A stretch of DNA of 64,000 bases from Pseudorhizobium endolithicum. GTDB lineage: Bacteria; Pseudomonadota; Alphaproteobacteria; Rhizobiales; Rhizobiaceae. Where the stretch lies: contig NZ_CABFWF030000014.1 of assembly GCF_902153245.2 (NCBI RefSeq), positions 1 through 64,000 on the forward strand, given 5' to 3'. The notes beneath the pieces are model-generated. The model was not told where the DNA came from and searched no databases. It saw only the letters and a list, made by a program, of their open reading frames with translations. The first letter of the stretch is position 1; each line of letters begins with the position of its first letter. Made by a program: the position numbers and the translations under genes. Shown one piece after another: positions 62,171 to 64,000 of the stretch.

Positions 62171-63604
62171 TCAGGGCAGCGTATAGGCAGTCTTCACCAC
62201 AGTGAAGAACTCGGCGGCATATTTCCCCTGCTCGCGCGGACCGAAAGAGGATGCCTTGCGCCCGCCGAACGGAACGTGGAAATCGACGCCCGCCGTAGGC
62301 AGGTTGACCATCACCATGCCGGCCTCGGAGTTGCGCTTGAAATGGGTCGCATATTTGAGGCTGGTGGTCGCAATGCCGGCCGAGAGGCCGAACGGCGTGT
62401 CGTTGGCAACGGCAAGAGCCTCGTCATAGTCCTTGACGCGGATGACGCTCGCGACGGGGCCAAAGATCTCCTCGCGGGAGATCCGCATCTGGTTCGTGGC
62501 TTCCGTGAACAGCGTCGGCTGCAGGTAGAAGCCGGGCGTTTCCCGTTCCAGCCGCTCGCCGCCGAAGGCAAGCTTGGCGCCTTCCTGCTTGCCGATTTCG
62601 ATATAGTCCATGTCCTGCTTGAGCTGTTTCTCGTCAACGACGGGGCCGATATGGGTGCCCTGCTTCAAGGCATTGTCAACCGTCAGCGTCTTCAGCTTCT
62701 CCGTGAGTGCCGCCACGAACCTGTCGTGGATGCCTTCCGTGACGATCAGGCGCGATGAGGCCGTGCAGCGTTGCCCGGTGGAGAAGAAACCCGAATTGGC
62801 TGCAGCTTCGACGGCAATGTTGAGGTCGGCATCATCGAGAACCACCATCGGGTTCTTGCCGCCCATTTCGAGCTGGAACTTGCGGTTATGCTCGATGGAG
62901 GCGAGTGCAACGCGCTTGCCGGTGCCAGTAGAGCCGGTGAAGGTGATACCGGCGAGGTCCGGGCTGTCGAGCATTGCCTGGCCGACGACGGAGCCGCGGC
63001 CCATGACGAGATTGAGGACGCCCTTCGGCAGGCCCGCACGATGAAGGATGTCGACGATTGCCCAGGCGCAACCCGGAACGAGATCGGCCGGCTTGAAGAC
63101 GACCGTGTTGCCGTAGCAGAGCGCCGGCGCGATCTTCCAGGCGGGGATGGCGATCGGGAAGTTCCACGGCGTGATGATGCCGATGACGCCGAGCGGCTCG
63201 CGGGTGATCTCGACGCCGATGCCGGGCCTTGCGGACGGCACCACTTCACCCGTCAGGCGAAGCGCCTCGCCGGCGAAGAAATCGAAGATCTGGGCCGCGC
63301 GGATGGTTTCGCCGATGGCTTCCGGAAGGGTCTTGCCTTCTTCGCGGGCCAGCAGCTTGCCGAGTTCTTCCTTGCGCAACAGGATCTCGTCCGCCGTCTT
63401 CTTCAGAATGGCGTGGCGTTCCAGAATGCCGGATTGCGACCATTTTGGAAATGCCGCCTTGGCAGCCACGATAGCCTGCTTCGCGTCATCGGCCGAGCCT
63501 TGGGCATAGGAGCCCACGACGTCGTTGGTGTCGGACGGGCTGATGTTGTTGGAGGCCTCGCTGCCCACCCATTCTCCGGCAATCAGGTTTTGATAGATGG
63601 TCAT
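62171..63604 (-). CDS. Aldehyde dehydrogenase, 2-oxoglutarate-semialdehyde type
   Basis: 477-residue NAD(P)-dependent aldehyde dehydrogenase: ITPWNFPIAIPAWKIAPAL (cofactor), FTGSTGTGKR, general base Glu in QLEMGGKNP, catalytic Cys in FFSTGQRCTASS (about 280). The sequence style (VDFHVPFGGRKASSFGPREQG at the end) matches alpha-ketoglutaric-semialdehyde dehydrogenases of pentose, glucarate and hydroxyproline catabolism; succinate-semialdehyde dehydrogenase is the main alternative. AAGGAG precedes the ATG. The dehydratase gene follows in the same direction. Confidence 0.9.
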   Translation of the reverse strand: MTIYQNLIAGEWVGSEASNNISPSDTNDVVGSYAQGSADDAKQAIVAAKAAFPKWSQSGILERHAILKKTADEILLRKEELGKLLAREEGKTLPEAIGETIRAAQIFDFFAGEALRLTGEVVPSARPGIGVEITREPLGVIGIITPWNFPIAIPAWKIAPALCYGNTVVFKPADLVPGCAWAIVDILHRAGLPKGVLNLVMGRGSVVGQAMLDSPDLAGITFTGSTGTGKRVALASIEHNRKFQLEMGGKNPMVVLDDADLNIAVEAAANSGFFSTGQRCTASSRLIVTEGIHDRFVAALTEKLKTLTVDNALKQGTHIGPVVDEKQLKQDMDYIEIGKQEGAKLAFGGERLERETPGFYLQPTLFTEATNQMRISREEIFGPVASVIRVKDYDEALAVANDTPFGLSAGIATTSLKYATHFKRNSEAGMVMVNLPTAGVDFHVPFGGRKASSFGPREQGKYAAEFFTVVKTAYTLP

Positions 63605-63673
63605 CGTCAGCTCCTTTTGTTCGTCGGTCGGGTGCTGCCTTACGACGTCGAGCCGTCACGTTCAATAGTATGA

Positions 63674-64000
63674 CTAAATGTTTTGAGACACGGCATCTTC
63701 GCCCGCTGCTTCCGCCTGAAGACGAATACGGGCCTTGATGGGCAGGTGATCCGAAGCAAGGCGGGCGAGCGGAGTATCATGCGCCATGACAGGCCCCAAA
63801 ATCTCCGGCCGGTTCGCCATGATGCGGTCCAGGGCCAGGACGGGCAGCCGTGACGGGAAGCTTGGCACCGCCGGCGGCAATCCGAAAACTGAGGCTAAGG
63901 TGTTCAGGGAAGATCGGTCCCCCAGCCGCCACTCGTTCAGGTCTCCCATCAGGATCGTCGGCTGCTCCTCTCGGGAGCTCAGGAGGTCGATGATCATCCG
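63674..64000 (-). CDS. Endonuclease/exonuclease/phosphatase-family protein, 3' part
   Basis: The C-terminal 108 residues of an EEP-fold protein; the frame continues past the right edge, so the start is missing. The motifs GDLNEW and SDHLPI (metal and catalytic residues) are present, and RLPVLALDRIM fits the EEP subgroup of predicted phosphodiesterases/membrane-associated 'endonuclease' proteins. The exact function is open. It lies 69 bp upstream of the aldehyde dehydrogenase on the same strand. Confidence 0.85.
   Translation of the reverse strand, partial: RMIIDLLSSREEQPTILMGDLNEWRLGDRSSLNTLASVFGLPPAVPSFPSRLPVLALDRIMANRPEILGPVMAHDTPLARLASDHLPIKARIRLQAEAAGEDAVSQNI

Overview
The window is about 62-65% GC and reads as a chromosomal segment of an alphaproteobacterium of the Rhizobiales, most likely Rhizobiaceae (Rhizobium, Sinorhizobium/Ensifer, Agrobacterium or Shinella type). 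The evidence is a convergent ndvA/ndvB (chvA/chvB) cyclic beta-1,2-glucan locus, an RpoH2-type sigma factor behind an EcfG (RpoE2)-type promoter, a polyhydroxybutyrate cluster with PhaR, a SAM-II riboswitch before metA, an essential-type OmpR-family regulator resembling CenR, and a SUV3-like helicase followed by S4, FdxA and CdnL genes. The genus is inferred, not proven. Almost everything is core or housekeeping DNA. I see no prophage, transposase, integrase, CRISPR array or plasmid function.

Layout. 0.1-5.6 kb: a Tat-exported PhoX-like phosphatase, an L,D-transpeptidase-domain protein, a CenR-like regulator with a cNMP-binding protein, exonuclease III and LolA. 5.7-10.4 kb: ftsK, then amtB and glnK behind a sigma-54 promoter. 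10.5-15.6 kb: tesB, a UbiH-family hydroxylase, a thioredoxin/LON-domain/Trm112 set, an aminoacyl-tRNA editing protein and tRNA-Gly(GCC). 15.7-20 kb: galM, then a moxR - SAM-II riboswitch - metA - VWA arrangement. 20-26.6 kb: thiamine genes (thiN; TPP riboswitch with thiBPQ) flanking an ABC-F gene and a stand-alone receiver protein under an EcfG-type promoter. 26.8-34.4 kb: M48 lipoprotein protease, rpoH2, cdnL, fdxA, an S4 protein and the helicase. 34.7-38.3 kb: a DUF3309 small protein under an EcfG-type promoter, a glycine-zipper lipoprotein, phaB/phaA, phaR and rpmF. 38.5-48.8 kb: GST, mtgA, ispA, an OmpA-like lipoprotein, ispG, an MFS transporter, pyruvate carboxylase and a LuxR solo. 49-59.4 kb: ndvA and ndvB. 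59.7-64 kb: an M20 amidohydrolase, an unlisted 40-residue membrane protein, a threonine-dehydratase-like enzyme, an aldehyde dehydrogenase and a truncated phosphoesterase.

The most informative signals are regulatory: two riboswitches (SAM-II with its own terminator, and TPP), one sigma-54 promoter, three perfect GGAAC-N16-CGTT promoters, and 11-bp-phased TGAA repeats upstream of both ndvA and ndvB. No wholly novel defence or mobile system is visible. The least conventional arrangement is metA, with its riboswitch, placed between moxR and the CoxE-like VWA gene, which probably puts the VWA gene under SAM control.
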